Source of the DNA: Pedobacter sp. N36a
GTDB taxonomy: Bacteria; Bacteroidota; Bacteroidia; Sphingobacteriales; Sphingobacteriaceae
DNA: 64,000 nt
Direction: 5' to 3'
Assembly: GCF_014472395.1 (NCBI RefSeq)
Contig: NZ_JACSZW010000004.1
Location: forward strand, 124,001 to 188,000
Shown here: positions 9,564 to 18,968 of the stretch, piece after piece
Layout: each line of letters starts with the position of its first letter
Numbering within the stretch: the stretch's first letter is position 1
Notes under the pieces: model-generated
What the model saw: only the letters and a program-made list of their open reading frames with translations
What the model was told of the DNA's origin: nothing
The model's database searches: none
Program-made: the position numbers and the translations under genes

Positions 9564-10046
9564 ATTGTATTACCAACCCGGATTCTGTACCAGTTTTTTT
9601 CCTTTCCAGAAGGATTTTCGGCAATCATCCAACGCCTCACGTCAAAATAGCGCTGTCCTTCGGTGCAAAGTTCTACCCTGCTCTCCCTTCTGATCGCTGA
9701 CCGTTGTAGTTCCTGGTTCCCGAAAATCGAAGGATTAAGGATTTCCAACTTAGGAATCCCCGCTCTTTTTCTCACCATGTTCACATATTTGAGTACCATT
9801 GCATTGGAAGGATCGACTTCATTCAAAGCCTCAGCGTAGAGCAAATAAAACTCTGCTAACCTGAAAACAATAGAAGGCCTGAATACACTGGCTACTATTT
9901 GAAATATGCCATTTTCTACCTGCAAAAAACACCGTATTATAAAAACGAGGTTCTCCATTGAGGTACATATTTGATACATTAACTCCGTTATAAGCACTTG
10001 TACCAGTTTCCAAATACAACATAACGATTCCTCCAAACTGAGGAGA
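9551..10046 (-). pseudogene. Remnant of a SusD/RagB nutrient-binding lipoprotein gene
   Basis: Two pieces of one SusD-like protein lie in different minus-strand frames. The upstream piece (about 10046 to 9905) reads SPQFGGIVMLYLETG, then NMYLNGEPRFYNTVFFAG, which matches the conserved 'REPRFYatifynG' region. The downstream piece (about 9900 to 9551) reads FRPSIVFRLAEFYLLYAEALNE and later GQRYFDVRRWMIAENP, the helical C-terminal signature of the family. Normal SusD proteins have tens of residues between these motifs, so an internal deletion plus frameshift is likely. A TAG at 10047-10049 precedes the first piece, the N-terminal two thirds are absent, and the usual C-terminal tail is also missing. 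No susC gene is present. It is almost certainly non-functional. Confidence 0.85.
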
Positions 10047-10097
10047 CTACCTCTTCTCTTATTAAGGATTTTGAATGTTACCAAATACTTCACAAAC

Positions 10098-10136
10098 AAA
10101 AAAATCCCCGTATCAACCTGATACGGAGATTTTTTA
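10098..10136 (-). terminator. Terminator after sucB
   Basis: AATCCCCGTAT at 10104-10112 and following bases pair with ATACGGAGATT at about 10121-10131 (one G-T/mismatch position), with A and T runs outside. On the minus strand it is a GC-rich hairpin followed by seven T's, 17 bases past the sucB stop. Confidence 0.85.
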
Positions 10137-10153
10137 TACGCTATAAAACAAGC

Positions 10154-11374
10154 TTAGATACCTAACAATAATCTTGCTGGATCTTCTAATAATTGTTTCA
10201 CTCTTACTAAGAAACCTACTGATTCTCTACCATCAATGATTCTGTGGTCGTAAGACAATGCTAAATACATCATCGGACGAATCACCACCTCACCTTTTTC
10301 TGCAATAGGACGCTCAATGATATTATGCATACCTAAAATCGCTGATTGTGGAGAGTTGATAATTGGCGTTGACATCATGGAACCGAATACACCACCATTA
10401 GTGATCGTAAACGTACCACCTGTCATCTCTTCGATAGTCAATTTGCTATCACGAGCTTTAGTAGCCAATTCAATTACAGTTTTCTCAATCTGAGCCAAAG
10501 TCATGCTTTCTGCATTTCTAATGATTGGAACAACCAATCCTTTTGGTGCAGAAACAGCGATAGAAACATCTACAAAATCATTGTAAACTACCTCTTCACC
10601 ATCAATCCTAGCGTTTACTGCTGGGAAATCTTTTGCTGCTTCACAAACTGCTTTCGTGAAGAAACTCATGAAACCCAGACCAACACCATATTTTTCTTTA
10701 AACTGATCTTTATATTTCGAACGAAGGTCCATGATTGGTTTCATGTTTACCTCGTTGAAAGTAGTCAGCATCGCGGTTTCGTTTTTCACAGCTACCAAAC
10801 GTTTGGCAACAGTTTTACGCAATGGCGACATCTTTTGTCTGCGCTCTCCTCTTGCACCTGCAACAGCAGCTACAACTGGGGCAGCAGGAGCTGCAGCTTT
10901 CTTAGGTGCTGCTTTTTCTGCTTTTAACGCATCTTCTTTAGTGATTCTTCCGTCAACACCAGTACCTTTTACAGCAGCAGCATCTACGTCTTTTTCCGCA
11001 AGGATTTTTCCGGCAGAAGGAGATGGCGTACCAGTTGCGTAGCTATCCCCAGATTTTGCCACAGCTACAGGAGCAGCAACTTTATCTTCAGCAACAGCCG
11101 CTTTTGGTGCTTCTTCAGCTTTTGCCGCAGGAGCAACTCCACCTTCTTCAATATTACAAACAACTGCACCTATCGCCAGGGTATCACCTTCGGCAGCTAC
11201 AATCCTTAAAGTTCCAGCCTGTTCTGCAGTTAATTCAAAAGTTGCTTTATCAGACTCTAATTCCGCAATTACTTCATCCATTTCTACTGCATCACCATCA
11301 TTTTTCACCCAACGTGATAAAACAACTTCGGTAATTGACTCGCCTACTGGCGGAACTTTTATTTCTATACTCAT
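10154..11374 (-). CDS. sucB: 2-oxoglutarate dehydrogenase E2, dihydrolipoyllysine succinyltransferase
   Basis: The core subunit of the 2-oxoglutarate dehydrogenase complex transfers the succinyl group from lipoamide to CoA in the TCA cycle. The 406 residues contain one lipoyl domain (1-78) with the lipoylated Lys43 in ESDKAT, an Ala/Pro/Lys-rich linker, a peripheral-subunit-binding domain (about 113-150), a second Ala/Pro linker and the catalytic domain (about 180-406) with His378 and Asp382 in [11 protein letters not shown]. The N-terminus [14 protein letters not shown] and the VPxVGES pattern are typical of succinyl- rather than acetyltransferases. It follows sucA by 19 bases on the same strand. 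The low-complexity linkers produce long spurious reading frames on the opposite strand. Confidence 0.96.
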   Translation of the reverse strand: MSIEIKVPPVGESITEVVLSRWVKNDGDAVEMDEVIAELESDKATFELTAEQAGTLRIVAAEGDTLAIGAVVCNIEEGGVAPAAKAEEAPKAAVAEDKVAAPVAVAKSGDSYATGTPSPSAGKILAEKDVDAAAVKGTGVDGRITKEDALKAEKAAPKKAAAPAAPVVAAVAGARGERRQKMSPLRKTVAKRLVAVKNETAMLTTFNEVNMKPIMDLRSKYKDQFKEKYGVGLGFMSFFTKAVCEAAKDFPAVNARIDGEEVVYNDFVDVSIAVSAPKGLVVPIIRNAESMTLAQIEKTVIELATKARDSKLTIEEMTGGTFTITNGGVFGSMMSTPIINSPQSAILGMHNIIERPIAEKGEVVIRPMMYLALSYDHRIIDGRESVGFLVRVKQLLEDPARLLLGI

Positions 11375-11393
11375 AACTGATGTATTATATTTT

Positions 11394-14186
11394 CTAATCT
11401 ACATTATATACTTTACTCACAGACTTTTTAGCGATGTCCTTATCTCCTTTAGAAACAGGCAATTCAAAAGATTTAGCTAAAATATACGCTTGCTGATCAG
11501 CATGTTGTTTTGCAAAACCAGAAGCTGTACTGCTGCTCTCTTTTCTTGAAATCACTTCAATATCACTAAAGATAGTTTTTCTTAGTCTACGTAACAAATA
11601 TGGCCATGCACCCATGTTTTCAGGTTCTTCCTGAACCCAAACTGCTTCAGTTGCATTTTTATATTTCGCATAAACCGCTTCCATCTGTGCTACTGGTGTT
11701 GGGTACAATTGCTCTACCCTAACAATAGCTACCTGGTTAATCTCTTCTTTTTGTTGTTTTTCCAACAATTCATAATAGATCTTACCGCTGCAGAACAATA
11801 CTCTGGTTACTTCAGCAGCTTTCACATTTGCATCGTCAATTACTTCCTGGAATTTACCTGCTGTGAACTCGGCTAATTTAGATACACAGGCGGGGTGACG
11901 TAAAAGACTTTTCGGTGTAAATACCACCAATGGCTTTCTGAAATCACGTTTGAATTGTCTGCGGATCGCATGAAAGAAATTCGCTGGCGTTGAACAGTTG
12001 GCAACTTGCATGTTGTAATCTGCACATAGCTCCATAAAACGCTCAATACGCGCGGAAGAGTGTTCCGGACCTTGACCTTCATAACCATGCGGCAATAACA
12101 TTACCAAACCATTTTCACGCTGCCATTTCGTTTCTGCACTGGCAATATATTGATCCACTACGATCTGAGCACCGTTAAAGAAATCACCAAATTGAGCTTC
12201 CCAAATCGTTAATGCATTTGGATTTGCCATGGCATAACCATATTCAAAGCCCAATACACCATACTCGGACAAGTGTGAATTGTAAATATCAAAAGAAGCC
12301 TGATCTTTAGAAACATTCGCCAATGGGATGTATTCTTCTTCAGAATCTTCTAAAGTTAATACGGCATGACGGTGAGAGAAAGTTCCTCTTTCCACATCCT
12401 GACCGCTTAAACGAACACGTTTACCTTCGTTTAATAACGTACCATAAGCCAATTGCTCACCCATTGCCCAATCGAACACATGAGCAGTTTTTGCCATTTT
12501 GCTGCGCTCATCAAAAAGCTTCTCAATTTTCTTGAAGAACTTTCTGTCTGAAGGCAAAGTACTGATACGTTCTGCAACATTTAATAAAGTCGCCTCATCT
12601 ACTGAGGTATCAGGAGAAACTTCGAAATCTTTCACTGTAGCAATACGCATGTCTTTCCATGCGCCACCAAATTTCACATCCTGATACGTAGAAGTAATCG
12701 CCTTAGCTTCATTTAAGCAGCCCTGCAAGATACCACGGAAATCTTTTTCCATTGTTTTCGCAGCAGATGCTTCCAATTTACCTTCTTTAACCAACTGATC
12801 TACATAGATATCGCGAGGATTCGCATGCTGCTCAATTGCTTTGTATAATAAAGGCTGCGTAAATTTAGGCTCATCAGATTCATTATGACCGAATCTACGG
12901 TAACATAAAATATCGATGAACACGTCATTTTTATATTTCTGACGGTACTCCATAGCCAGATTAATTGCATAAACCAAGGCCTCAACATCATCTCCATTTA
13001 CATGGAAAACCGGTGATAAGGTTACTTTAGCAATATCTGTACAATAAGTACTCGAACGGGCATCTTTATAGTTCGTAGTGAAGCCAATCTGGTTGTTGAT
13101 GATCAGGTGAATGGTACCACCGGTTTTGTAACCGTCTAGTCCAGCCATCTGAATTACTTCATAAACAATCCCCTGACCAGCGATAGAAGCATCACCATGA
13201 ATCAGTATTGGTGCAATACGAGCATCATCACCGTCATATTTGAAATCAATTTTCGACCTGGTCATACCTTCTACCACTCCGTTTACTGTTTCCAGATGAG
13301 AAGGGTTAGGACATAAACTCAAGTGAACATTGCTGCCATTGTTGGTGGTTACGTCCGTAGAATAACCTAAGTGATACTTCACATCACCACCAAATGGTGA
13401 TTCCGCGCTATAGCCTTTACCTTCAAATTCAGCAAAAATATCTTTATAGGATTTCTGCATAATGTTGGCCAAAACGTTCAGCCTTCCACGATGCGCCATA
13501 CCAATCACGAACTCTTCAATACCTAAAGCGGCACCTTTTTCAATCACCGAGTCCAATGCCGGAATCAATGCCTCAGCACCTTCCAGAGAGAACCTTTTTT
13601 GTCCAAGGAACTTTGTACCCAGGAAATTCTCAAAGCATACCGCCTCATTCAATTTGGTCAGGATCCTTGTTTTCTCTTCGATAGAGAAATTAGGGGTGTT
13701 ACGAACACTTTCCATTTTTTTCTCAATCCATGACAAGACTTCCGGGGTACGTACGTACTTATACTCCGCGCCGATCGAACGGCAGTAAGTCTGATTTAAG
13801 AAAGCAACAATTTCGCTTAATTTAACCGCTCCGATGCCCAGCTCAATACCTGCATTGAATACAGTATCCAGATCGGCGTCAGACAAATTGAAATTTACCA
13901 GATCTAAAGTTGGCAAGTGCTTGCGTCTTTCTCTAACCGGGTTAGTGTGTGTAAACAAGTGGCCACGCTGACGGTAACCGTTGATCATGTTTAAAACACT
14001 AACTTCTTTTAGGAAATGTTCAGGGGTTTCTTCTCCTGTAACCGGAGATGAGCTTCTCCCGAAGTCAAAGCCTTCAAAAAATTTCTGCCAACCAAATTCA
14101 ACCGAATTGGGATCTTCCTTAAATGCTTGATAAAGGGACTCTACGTATTCGGCGTTTTCGCCGCTGAGATAAGATAAATTATCCAT
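11394..14186 (-). CDS. sucA: 2-oxoglutarate dehydrogenase E1 (thiamine diphosphate dependent)
   Basis: This subunit decarboxylates 2-oxoglutarate and succinylates the lipoyl arm of E2. The 930 residues match the SucA/OdhA family. The N-terminal segment [20 protein letters not shown] with its downstream WQKFFEGF is the E2-interaction region. Recognisable conserved blocks include [37 protein letters not shown], the cofactor-binding [15 protein letters not shown] and INNQIGFTT, and near the C-terminus [12 protein letters not shown]. The gene begins the sucA-sucB pair; no other TCA gene is adjacent, and E3 (lpdA) lies about 6 kb downstream. Confidence 0.96.
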   Translation of the reverse strand: MDNLSYLSGENAEYVESLYQAFKEDPNSVEFGWQKFFEGFDFGRSSSPVTGEETPEHFLKEVSVLNMINGYRQRGHLFTHTNPVRERRKHLPTLDLVNFNLSDADLDTVFNAGIELGIGAVKLSEIVAFLNQTYCRSIGAEYKYVRTPEVLSWIEKKMESVRNTPNFSIEEKTRILTKLNEAVCFENFLGTKFLGQKRFSLEGAEALIPALDSVIEKGAALGIEEFVIGMAHRGRLNVLANIMQKSYKDIFAEFEGKGYSAESPFGGDVKYHLGYSTDVTTNNGSNVHLSLCPNPSHLETVNGVVEGMTRSKIDFKYDGDDARIAPILIHGDASIAGQGIVYEVIQMAGLDGYKTGGTIHLIINNQIGFTTNYKDARSSTYCTDIAKVTLSPVFHVNGDDVEALVYAINLAMEYRQKYKNDVFIDILCYRRFGHNESDEPKFTQPLLYKAIEQHANPRDIYVDQLVKEGKLEASAAKTMEKDFRGILQGCLNEAKAITSTYQDVKFGGAWKDMRIATVKDFEVSPDTSVDEATLLNVAERISTLPSDRKFFKKIEKLFDERSKMAKTAHVFDWAMGEQLAYGTLLNEGKRVRLSGQDVERGTFSHRHAVLTLEDSEEEYIPLANVSKDQASFDIYNSHLSEYGVLGFEYGYAMANPNALTIWEAQFGDFFNGAQIVVDQYIASAETKWQRENGLVMLLPHGYEGQGPEHSSARIERFMELCADYNMQVANCSTPANFFHAIRRQFKRDFRKPLVVFTPKSLLRHPACVSKLAEFTAGKFQEVIDDANVKAAEVTRVLFCSGKIYYELLEKQQKEEINQVAIVRVEQLYPTPVAQMEAVYAKYKNATEAVWVQEEPENMGAWPYLLRRLRKTIFSDIEVISRKESSSTASGFAKQHADQQAYILAKSFELPVSKGDKDIAKKSVSKVYNVD

Positions 14187-14211
14187 TATGTGTGAATATG
14201 CTATATTGAAG

Positions 14212-14244
14212 CAAAATTAGGATTTTACCTATTAAATAAGGCAA
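14212..14244 (-). promoter_or_regulatory. Candidate promoter of sucA-sucB
   Basis: On the minus strand TTG (14244-14242) is followed after 22 bases by TAATTTTG (14219-14212), matching the Bacteroidota -33/-7 consensus with slightly long spacing. The box ends 25 bases before the sucA ATG. Confidence 0.5.
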
Positions 14245-14250
14245 TTTTCT

Positions 14251-14577
14251 TTATAAATATTCCAAAAAATCCGTCATATCAGAGACATTCTTTGGCGGCG
14301 TAAGCCGATCCTGTACAAGGACATCAAATTCAGAGATTAAACTGCCTGTCACTAATAGGAGCACGTTGAGGTGATCCATAACTTTACCTATAATTTTATT
14401 AATATTCTTTCTCAGATTTAAAAAAGTTAAAACCGTAAAAGCAAAATCCGGCTGATACGAGTCTGCAATTTTCTTTAAATCTGAATAAGAAGTTTCCAGT
14501 CCGAGGTACAAAGTTTCATGCCCCAGGCATTTCAATAAATGCTTTGCAAAAAGCAGGCCATTTTCACGAGGATCCAC
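14251..14577 (-). pseudogene. C-terminal fragment of a MerR-type cobalamin-binding (CarH/LitR-like) regulator
   Basis: The 108 codons have no ATG and directly follow a TAA. The peptide matches the C-terminal part of the B12-binding domain of MerR-family regulators: a D-x-x-E-x-G-LLFAKHLL start, then GHETLYLGLETSYSDLKKI, QPDFAFTVLTF, LLLVTGSL and a closing NVSDMTDFLEYL. The DNA-binding helix-turn-helix half and the four-helix cap are missing. At the position where light-sensing CarH proteins carry the cobalt-ligating His (HExG), an Arg is read (DPRENG), although this lies right at the break. Homologues usually sit beside photolyase genes, as here. Fragment status is seen directly; the CarH/LitR assignment is by recalled family pattern. 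Confidence 0.72.
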
Positions 14578-14781
14578 TTAGCTTCCCATTAAAGAAAGTC
14601 GCTTCACCTGACTGGCCAAACACCTGCCTATTGGTAATTCAAGCCCCTCAATTTCTACGGCATTACTCGTAAAAGCGGTGATCCGCTTTAAGGAAACAAT
14701 GAAAGACCTGTGGATACGTAGAAAGGAATGATGAGATAACATCGCTTCCAATGCACTTAGTGAATGTTTCACTATTAAAGG
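14578..14781 (-). pseudogene. C-terminal fragment of a LytTR-type response regulator
   Basis: About 68 codons encode the second half of a LytTR DNA-binding domain: VKHSLSALEAMLSHHSF, FLRIHRSFIVSLKRI, then VEIEGLELPIGR and a natural-looking end SLMGS. Homology stops at about 14781, where the open frame continues only as the antisense of the neighbouring plus-strand gene. The receiver domain and the first LytTR strands are therefore absent. Its stop codon abuts the cobalamin-domain fragment in the same frame, so two independent gene fragments are joined end to end. A promoter or start codon for it is not visible; I treat it as debris. Confidence 0.75.
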
Positions 14782-14794
14782 GAACAAATTAAAG

Positions 14795-15262
14795 ATGAAA
14801 AAGTTAATAATTTTCATAGGCTTGAAAAATGCGAGTGCGCAAACTACTACACTGGAAGCGGTAACCATTAAGGGGAATACCAGAAAATCGGTGGTTTCAG
14901 AAAGGGTTTCCAACTCATTCAGCGAACTATTTAAAGAGGCTACAGCACTACAATGGTTTGAGGTCAACAAAAGGTTTGTGGTCAATTTCATTCTTAATGA
15001 TCAAAAGAATAAAGCCGTGTTTACAAAAACTGGAGAATTGGTTTATCACCTTTCTTACGGCACAGAAAAAGACATTTCTGATGAAATCAGAAAGCACGTT
15101 CATAACCAATATGAAGATTATAACATTACTTCTGGCATCAAGGTAAGAACAGCGGATGTGATAGTTTGGCTATTGAACATTGAAAACAGCAAACAAATCC
15201 TAGTCATAAGGGCAATAGATGACGACATCAGTGTGATAGATAAGGTTAAAAAAGTAAGTTAA
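14795..15262 (+). CDS. Small exported protein of unknown function
   Basis: 155 residues. The N-terminus MKKLIIFIGLKNASAQ has a positively charged start and an ASA-Q cleavage site, but the hydrophobic core is only about seven residues and is followed by Lys-Asn, so secretion may be impaired. The mature part (from QTTTLEAVTIKG) is rich in charged residues and alternates beta-like segments (RFVVNFILNDQKNKAVFTKTGELVYHLSYG, given here in part) resembling the small periplasmic PepSY-like proteins common in Bacteroidota. The ATG is only 14 bases from the LytTR fragment on the other strand, so its original promoter region may have been lost by the same deletion. I do not recognise a specific function. 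Confidence 0.68.
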   Translation: MKKLIIFIGLKNASAQTTTLEAVTIKGNTRKSVVSERVSNSFSELFKEATALQWFEVNKRFVVNFILNDQKNKAVFTKTGELVYHLSYGTEKDISDEIRKHVHNQYEDYNITSGIKVRTADVIVWLLNIENSKQILVIRAIDDDISVIDKVKKVS

Positions 15263-15291
15263 GCTATAGACGATAAATCAGAAACAGCTGT

Positions 15292-16551
15292 TTACAATAG
15301 TTTAATCTGCTTATCCAGTTCGAAAGTGTTTTTATATTTAAGGTCCTTTCCTACTCCGGCAACATTTGCCCAGTTGCCCCAATTGCTTGCCGGTGCATAA
15401 TCGATCAGCTTTTCCTCAAAATAAACTGCACCATTGGTCCAATGAATCTTTAGAACATGAATCAGATAAGTAGCCACGAGTAAACGCCCGGTATGGGTAA
15501 TATATCCCTGCGCATTCAACTCCTGCATATAGCGGTCAATAATTGGGTGTCCCGTAGTTCCTTGTTTCCATTTCAGCAAGTCAGGATGTCCAATTTCCGT
15601 CGGACTAAAAAATTCCTTTTCAAAATCCTCGGGTTCCTGAAAAAAGGCGATACTGTGTTTTTTAAACATGAAACGGAAATAATCACGCCACAATAAGCCC
15701 AGCAAAATCTGATTGAAATTAGCATTACCACCAAATTCTGCTTCCGCCTCCTTCAACTTCCAATACACTTTTCTTGGCGATAGACAGCCTAAAGACAGCC
15801 AACCCGACAATCTTGAAGTAAAACCTTGTTTATCCCCTGTATTTTTTAATGGTTTTTGATGAATCTCTGCCCCTTCCAGCAGCAATTCCTTGAGGTGTGC
15901 TAATCCCGCATCTTCCCCGCCTATCTGCGCAAATTCCGGTAAATCATCGGATTTTTCTTCAAAACCCAAATCAGCGAGTGTCGGTAAAATACCCCAATCT
16001 TCATTTTCCACAAAGGTGACCTCTTCAGGACTTAAAAAACAAGCCTTCACCATTGCATCACGTTCTGTCTTTTTCTTGAATTGTACAAAAACGTCTGGAA
16101 TATCCTTGATCGGAAAAGGAAGGTCTTCCTTATTATATAAGGTATGGCCGATAAAGTGTTTTAAATTGATCTTCTGCTTCCATAAAAGATCCTCCATTCT
16201 AGTAGATATAGCAGTTTCTTCTGGAGCCACCTCGCGATGGTGGTAGACTTCAGAGATATCAAAATCCTCCACAAGTTTTGTCATGAACTCTTCCGGACTT
16301 CCCTGAACCAATAAAATATCTCCGCCCAACTGCTGAAATGACAACCTTAAGGCTGCCACACTTTCCAATAAAAACTTTGCCCGATGGATGCCGGTTTTCA
16401 AAGTTTCAAATCTGGTCTGGTGGAAATATTGAGGATCAAAAAAGTAAACCGGTAAAATACTTTCAGATTTAGCAAGTGCTTCAACCAACATTTCATTGTC
16501 GTGTAATCGAAGATCGTTTCTAAACCAGACTAGTATTCTTTTAGATTTCAT
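15292..16551 (-). CDS. Cryptochrome-DASH type photolyase-family flavoprotein, short C-terminus
   Basis: The 419-residue protein has the photolyase N-terminal alpha/beta domain (RILVWFRNDLRLHDNE; then VYFFDP, as in DASH proteins) and the helical FAD-binding domain (about 230-405) with LWRDYFRFMF, GHPIIDRYMQELN, YITHTGRLLVATYL and SNWGNWANVAGVGKD. The NWGNW-x-VAGVG pattern is typical of cry-DASH rather than CPD photolyases. DASH proteins repair cyclobutane dimers in single-stranded DNA or act as blue-light receptors. Homologues continue past this point with a segment resembling 'YFNI-KQAKDYDPxGxYVxxWLPEL'; here the frame stops at ELDKQIKLL, so roughly 20-40 residues appear to be missing. It converges on the small exported-protein gene with a 29-base gap and is divergent from the SDR-photolyase pair. 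Confidence 0.85.
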   Translation of the reverse strand: MKSKRILVWFRNDLRLHDNEMLVEALAKSESILPVYFFDPQYFHQTRFETLKTGIHRAKFLLESVAALRLSFQQLGGDILLVQGSPEEFMTKLVEDFDISEVYHHREVAPEETAISTRMEDLLWKQKINLKHFIGHTLYNKEDLPFPIKDIPDVFVQFKKKTERDAMVKACFLSPEEVTFVENEDWGILPTLADLGFEEKSDDLPEFAQIGGEDAGLAHLKELLLEGAEIHQKPLKNTGDKQGFTSRLSGWLSLGCLSPRKVYWKLKEAEAEFGGNANFNQILLGLLWRDYFRFMFKKHSIAFFQEPEDFEKEFFSPTEIGHPDLLKWKQGTTGHPIIDRYMQELNAQGYITHTGRLLVATYLIHVLKIHWTNGAVYFEEKLIDYAPASNWGNWANVAGVGKDLKYKNTFELDKQIKLL

Positions 16552-16581
16552 TTAAGGAATGTCAATTAAATATCAATTCTA

Positions 16582-16589
16582 CAAAAATA
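16582..16589 (-). promoter_or_regulatory. Candidate -7 element (TATTTTTG) for the cry-DASH gene
   Basis: TATTTTTG on the minus strand lies 30 bases before the ATG in the 152-base divergent region. TTC rather than TTG is found about 20 bases further upstream, so the match is partial. Confidence 0.3.
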
Positions 16590-16703
16590 TACGAATTTTT
16601 AGCTTAGTACGAATTACTAAAGCAATATTTACATAATCGCAACAAACATTTGAAGATAAATCGCGATAACTAAACTAATCGCACAATTATTGGTTATTTA
16701 ATT

Positions 16704-17615
16704 ATGAATAAGCACATTCTAATTACCGGCGCTACCGGAATGCTGGGTAAAAAACTCATTCCAATTTTGATCAAAAGAGGACATAAAGTATCGGTACTCT
16801 CCAGAAAAGCCACCAGCATAAAAGATGTAAAGGTGTATTTATGGGATGTCTACCAGGCCAAAATAGACCCCGAATGTTTGTCGGGCATAGACACCATCAT
16901 CCACCTGGCAGGGGAAAATATTGCAGGAGAAAAATGGACCGATGCCCGCAAGAAAAAGATCATCGACAGCCGGGTATTATCCACTCAGCTTTTATACAAA
17001 ACCATAAAAGAACAAAATGCCCCTGTTAAAACTTTCATTTCCGCGGCGGCAGTAGGTTATTATGGAGATACAGGCGACAGTATCTTAACTGAAGAAAGTC
17101 CGAATGGCAGCGGATTTCTGGCAGAATGCTGCGCAAAATGGGAAGCAGCAGCAGACCAAGGGCTCTCCTTGGGGATCAGAGTGGTAAAATGGAGAATTGG
17201 AGTCATCCTTGCAAAACAGGGAGGTGCTTTAAAAGCAATGGAGCAGCCGATTCGCTTCTTCTTTGGCGCGGGTTTAGGTACCGGCAAACAATGGGTGCCA
17301 TGGGTACACCTGGATGACATCCTGGAAATGTTTAAAATTTCCGCGGAAAACGAGAGTTATATCGGTGCTTACAATGCAGCTGCAGCACATCCAGTCAACA
17401 ACATCATCCTCACCAAAGCCATTGCAAGACAGCTGCATCGCCCAGTCTGGCCATTTAATGTCCCGGAATTTGTCTTAAAAATTATCCTGGGCGAGCTTGC
17501 TTCAGTAGTTTTGAGCAGCAATAACACCAGTGTTCAAAAACTACTGAATACTGGATTTAAGTTTAAATATTCGAAATTAGAACTGGCTTTAGCCGATATT
17601 TACCAGACTGAATAG
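16704..17615 (+). CDS. TIGR01777 family SDR epimerase/oxidoreductase
   Basis: The 303 residues form an atypical short-chain dehydrogenase of the SDR39U1/YfcH type. The NAD(P)-binding motif GATGMLG lies at residues 9-15. Further conserved blocks are TIIHLAGENIAGEKWTD, FISAAAVGYYGD, WEAAA and, near residue 190, a GxGxQWVPWVHLDD segment. The C-terminal part is the DUF1731 domain. Biochemical function of the family is not established. In many bacteria it is linked to photolyase and LitR/CarH-type light-response genes, which fits this position 45 bases upstream of a photolyase on the same strand. Confidence 0.9.
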   Translation: MNKHILITGATGMLGKKLIPILIKRGHKVSVLSRKATSIKDVKVYLWDVYQAKIDPECLSGIDTIIHLAGENIAGEKWTDARKKKIIDSRVLSTQLLYKTIKEQNAPVKTFISAAAVGYYGDTGDSILTEESPNGSGFLAECCAKWEAAADQGLSLGIRVVKWRIGVILAKQGGALKAMEQPIRFFFGAGLGTGKQWVPWVHLDDILEMFKISAENESYIGAYNAAAAHPVNNIILTKAIARQLHRPVWPFNVPEFVLKIILGELASVVLSSNNTSVQKLLNTGFKFKYSKLELALADIYQTE

Positions 17616-17660
17616 GAAGAAAAAACAAATCTATCCTCATCAACCGTTCAAATACCCTAT

Positions 17661-18968
17661 ATGAAGCCTAAAATTAACATCTGCTGGTTGCGAAGAGACC
17701 TGCGACTGGAAGACAATGCTGCCATTTACCATGCCCTAAAAGGCGAGTACCCGGTACTGCTTCTTTTTATTTTCGACACGGAGATCCTGAGCAAACTGGC
17801 AAATAGGCAAGATGCCCGGGTCAATTTCCTCCATCAAACATTAAGCACACTCAGTGATCAGCTCCAGAAAAACCAAAGCAGTTCTATCCTGATTCAACAC
17901 GGAAAACCAACAGACATCTGGGCTACGCTTAGTCAAACTTATCAAATCAATGCGGTGTACAGCAATCAGGACTATGAACCTGATGCCATCAAAAGAGATG
18001 CGGCCATCAAAGCACAGCTCCAGGCAACGAACATCCAATTTTTTAGCTCCAAGGACCAGGTGATCTTCGAAAAGGATGAAATCACCAAAGCAGATGGCCT
18101 GCCTTATACCGTGTTCACGCCTTATTTCAGACAGTGGCAGCAAAAACTCAATGATTTTTACCTGCGTGCCTACCCTACTGAAAAATATTTCGGCAATTTC
18201 TGGCCAAACGCGGCATTTCCAATCCCTACCTTAAAAGAACTGGGATTTGAAAACAGCACTCAGCCATTTCCAGGAAAAAATTTCGAAGACAAACTGGAAG
18301 GTTATGAACTCAACAGAGATTTTCCGGCAGCAGATGCCACCTCCCATATTGGCATGCACCTGCGTTTCGGCACCATCAGCATCCGGAAAGCCGCAAAAAC
18401 CGCAGTGGAACAAAAGGCCTCAAAATGGGTTTCGGAACTGGCCTGGCGAGACTTTTACCAGATGATTTTATTTCATTTCCCACATACCGTCACCAAATCC
18501 TTCAAACCTAAATACGACCTGATCAAATGGCGAAATCATCCAGATGAATTTGAGGCCTGGTGCCAGGGTAATACCGGCTATCCTTTAGTGGATGCGGGCA
18601 TGCGGCAGCTCAACGAAACCGGATACATGCACAATCGTGTACGGATGGTAGTCGCCAGTTTCCTATGCAAGCATTTGCTCATCGACTGGCGATGGGGAGA
18701 AGCTTATTTCGCGGAAAAACTATTAGATTATGAGATGGCCAGCAATGTAGGAGGATGGCAATGGGCTTGCGGATCTGGAAATGATGCCGCACCTTATTTC
18801 AGGGTATTTAACCCGGAGCTTCAGCTGAAGAAATTTGACCCGAAGCTGGAATATGTAGACCGCTGGGTTCCTGCTTATAAACAATTAAAGCACACCCTAC
18901 CAATGGTAGAACATGCTTTTGCCAGAGAAAGGGTCTTGAAAGTTTTTAAAGCGGCATTAAATGAATAA
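17661..18968 (+). CDS. phrB: Deoxyribodipyrimidine (CPD) photolyase, class I
   Basis: This light-driven enzyme reverses cyclobutane pyrimidine dimers using FADH-. The 435 residues have the N-terminal photolyase domain (INICWLRRDLRLEDN) for the antenna chromophore and the FAD-binding C-terminal domain with ELAWRDFYQMILFHFP, NTGYPLVDAGMRQLNETGYM, RVRMVVASFLCKHLLIDWRW, and the class I signature GWQWACGSGNDAAPYFRVFNP. The ending (YVDRWVP, then a short helix) is complete, in contrast to the short cry-DASH gene next door. It is the second gene of an operon with the TIGR01777 SDR protein. Confidence 0.95.
   Translation: MKPKINICWLRRDLRLEDNAAIYHALKGEYPVLLLFIFDTEILSKLANRQDARVNFLHQTLSTLSDQLQKNQSSSILIQHGKPTDIWATLSQTYQINAVYSNQDYEPDAIKRDAAIKAQLQATNIQFFSSKDQVIFEKDEITKADGLPYTVFTPYFRQWQQKLNDFYLRAYPTEKYFGNFWPNAAFPIPTLKELGFENSTQPFPGKNFEDKLEGYELNRDFPAADATSHIGMHLRFGTISIRKAAKTAVEQKASKWVSELAWRDFYQMILFHFPHTVTKSFKPKYDLIKWRNHPDEFEAWCQGNTGYPLVDAGMRQLNETGYMHNRVRMVVASFLCKHLLIDWRWGEAYFAEKLLDYEMASNVGGWQWACGSGNDAAPYFRVFNPELQLKKFDPKLEYVDRWVPAYKQLKHTLPMVEHAFARERVLKVFKAALNE

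Noticed and set aside
10731..11334. Ala- and Leu/Gln-rich plus-strand frames of about 100 codons opposite sucB
   Set aside because: They are reversed copies of the Ala/Pro/Lys linker codons of the E2 protein, not genes.
14782..14991. N-terminal part of the minus-strand frame that holds the LytTR fragment
   Set aside because: This portion is antisense of the small exported-protein gene and has no similarity to LytTR or receiver domains; only the part below 14781 is real homology.
15282..15293. Palindrome AAACAGCTGTTT at the end of the cry-DASH gene
   Set aside because: It has no loop or T run and overlaps the stop codon; I see no reason to call it a terminator or operator.
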